From CAZYJR01 sp964647905 (GTDB taxonomy: Bacteria; Desulfobacterota; DSM-4660; Desulfatiglandales; HGW-15): DNA of 63,265 nt. Of the stretch, positions 63,142 through 63,265 are shown piece after piece (position 1 is the stretch's first letter; the number at the start of each line of letters is the position of its first letter). The notes beneath the pieces are model-generated. The model worked only from the letters and a program-made list of their open reading frames with translations, had not been told where the DNA came from and ran no database searches. Location of the stretch: positions 1 to 63,265 of the forward strand of contig CAZYJR010000023.1 of assembly GCA_964647905.1 (NCBI GenBank). Direction: 5' to 3'. A program made the translations under genes and the position numbers.

Positions 63142-63265
63142 CTATCGCAGATCGCTGGGAAAGCCTTCCTGGACGGCCGCCGCCAGCAGTTTGGCGTCGG
63201 AGCATGAAAAGATCACGCTATCACGATACGGGGTCGAGCCTGCAGGGGATGGCCCTGTAGGCCGG
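63142..63265 (-). pseudogene. C-terminal fragment resembling a PIN-domain protein (cut by right edge)
   Basis: A minus-strand frame open from the window edge to TAG at 63142-63144 ends SCSDAKLLAAAVQEGFPSD, which looks like the last strand and helix of a PIN-domain toxin (typical form TxDxxLxxAAxxEGF). The preceding residues (TGPSPAGSTPYRD) do not continue the fold, suggesting a frameshift or a different start. Too short to be sure. Confidence 0.3.

Overview
This is a high-GC (roughly 60%) scaffold, almost entirely coded on the minus strand, with the gene content of a free-living diderm bacterium. A complete type II secretion (T2SS) operon including gspN, PIN/Phd toxin-antitoxin genes, a TRAP-transporter remnant and many very large Sec-exported surface proteins suggest a Desulfobacterota-like (deltaproteobacterial) metagenome bin. 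That placement is inference. The 100-N gap at 24335-24434 shows that the sequence is a scaffold.

Region 1 (1-11192) is a tight minus-strand cassette: TolC-like outer membrane factor, HlyD adaptor, GAF-TM-HlyD fusion, PqqD-M50-HlyD fusion, and a short SecA paralogue. Several of these genes overlap by 4 bp. Immediately downstream, behind its own promoter, is the start of a giant LEPR-XLL repeat protein without a signal peptide. I read this as a dedicated export machine and its substrate; it is the best candidate for an undescribed system.

Region 2 (11449-29328) is a second minus-strand cluster. It begins with a giant dockerin/NHL/PKD/FlgD-Ig surface protein, split in the record only by an artificial gap (55-bp identical contig ends; about 3,440 aa once merged). 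It continues with an exported Rhs protein, a small PH-like membrane protein (possible immunity protein), a TolB-like propeller, a FlgD-Ig protein, an exported ChrB-C-like domain protein and a cohesin+dockerin protein.

Region 3 (29329-35888) holds a decayed plus-strand beta-helix/dockerin pseudogene, a large C10 (streptopain-like) protease with a near-identical internal 642-bp-period repeat, and a Phd/PIN toxin-antitoxin pair. One base in that pair appears to have destroyed both the antitoxin stop and the toxin start.

Region 4 (35947-45433) has a subtilase with an STN/secretin-like N-terminal domain, an LptC-like protein, and a 1,965-aa Fn3-like dockerin protein. The last is preceded by a convincing Crp-type promoter with two operator palindromes.

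Region 5 (45434-60682) holds a Crp/Fnr regulator and a long T2SS operon, gspE-F-G-H-I-J-K-L-M-N-C, an ExeA-like ATPase, a GspB-like TPR protein and gspD, ending in a cohesin-domain protein. A second C10 protease (60796-62826) and gene fragments finish the window.

Seven exported proteins carry dockerin-like EF-hand doublets and two carry cohesin domains. One cohesin gene overlaps the end of gspD. A T2SS-linked cohesin-dockerin surface assembly is therefore a coherent, though unproven, reading of the locus.
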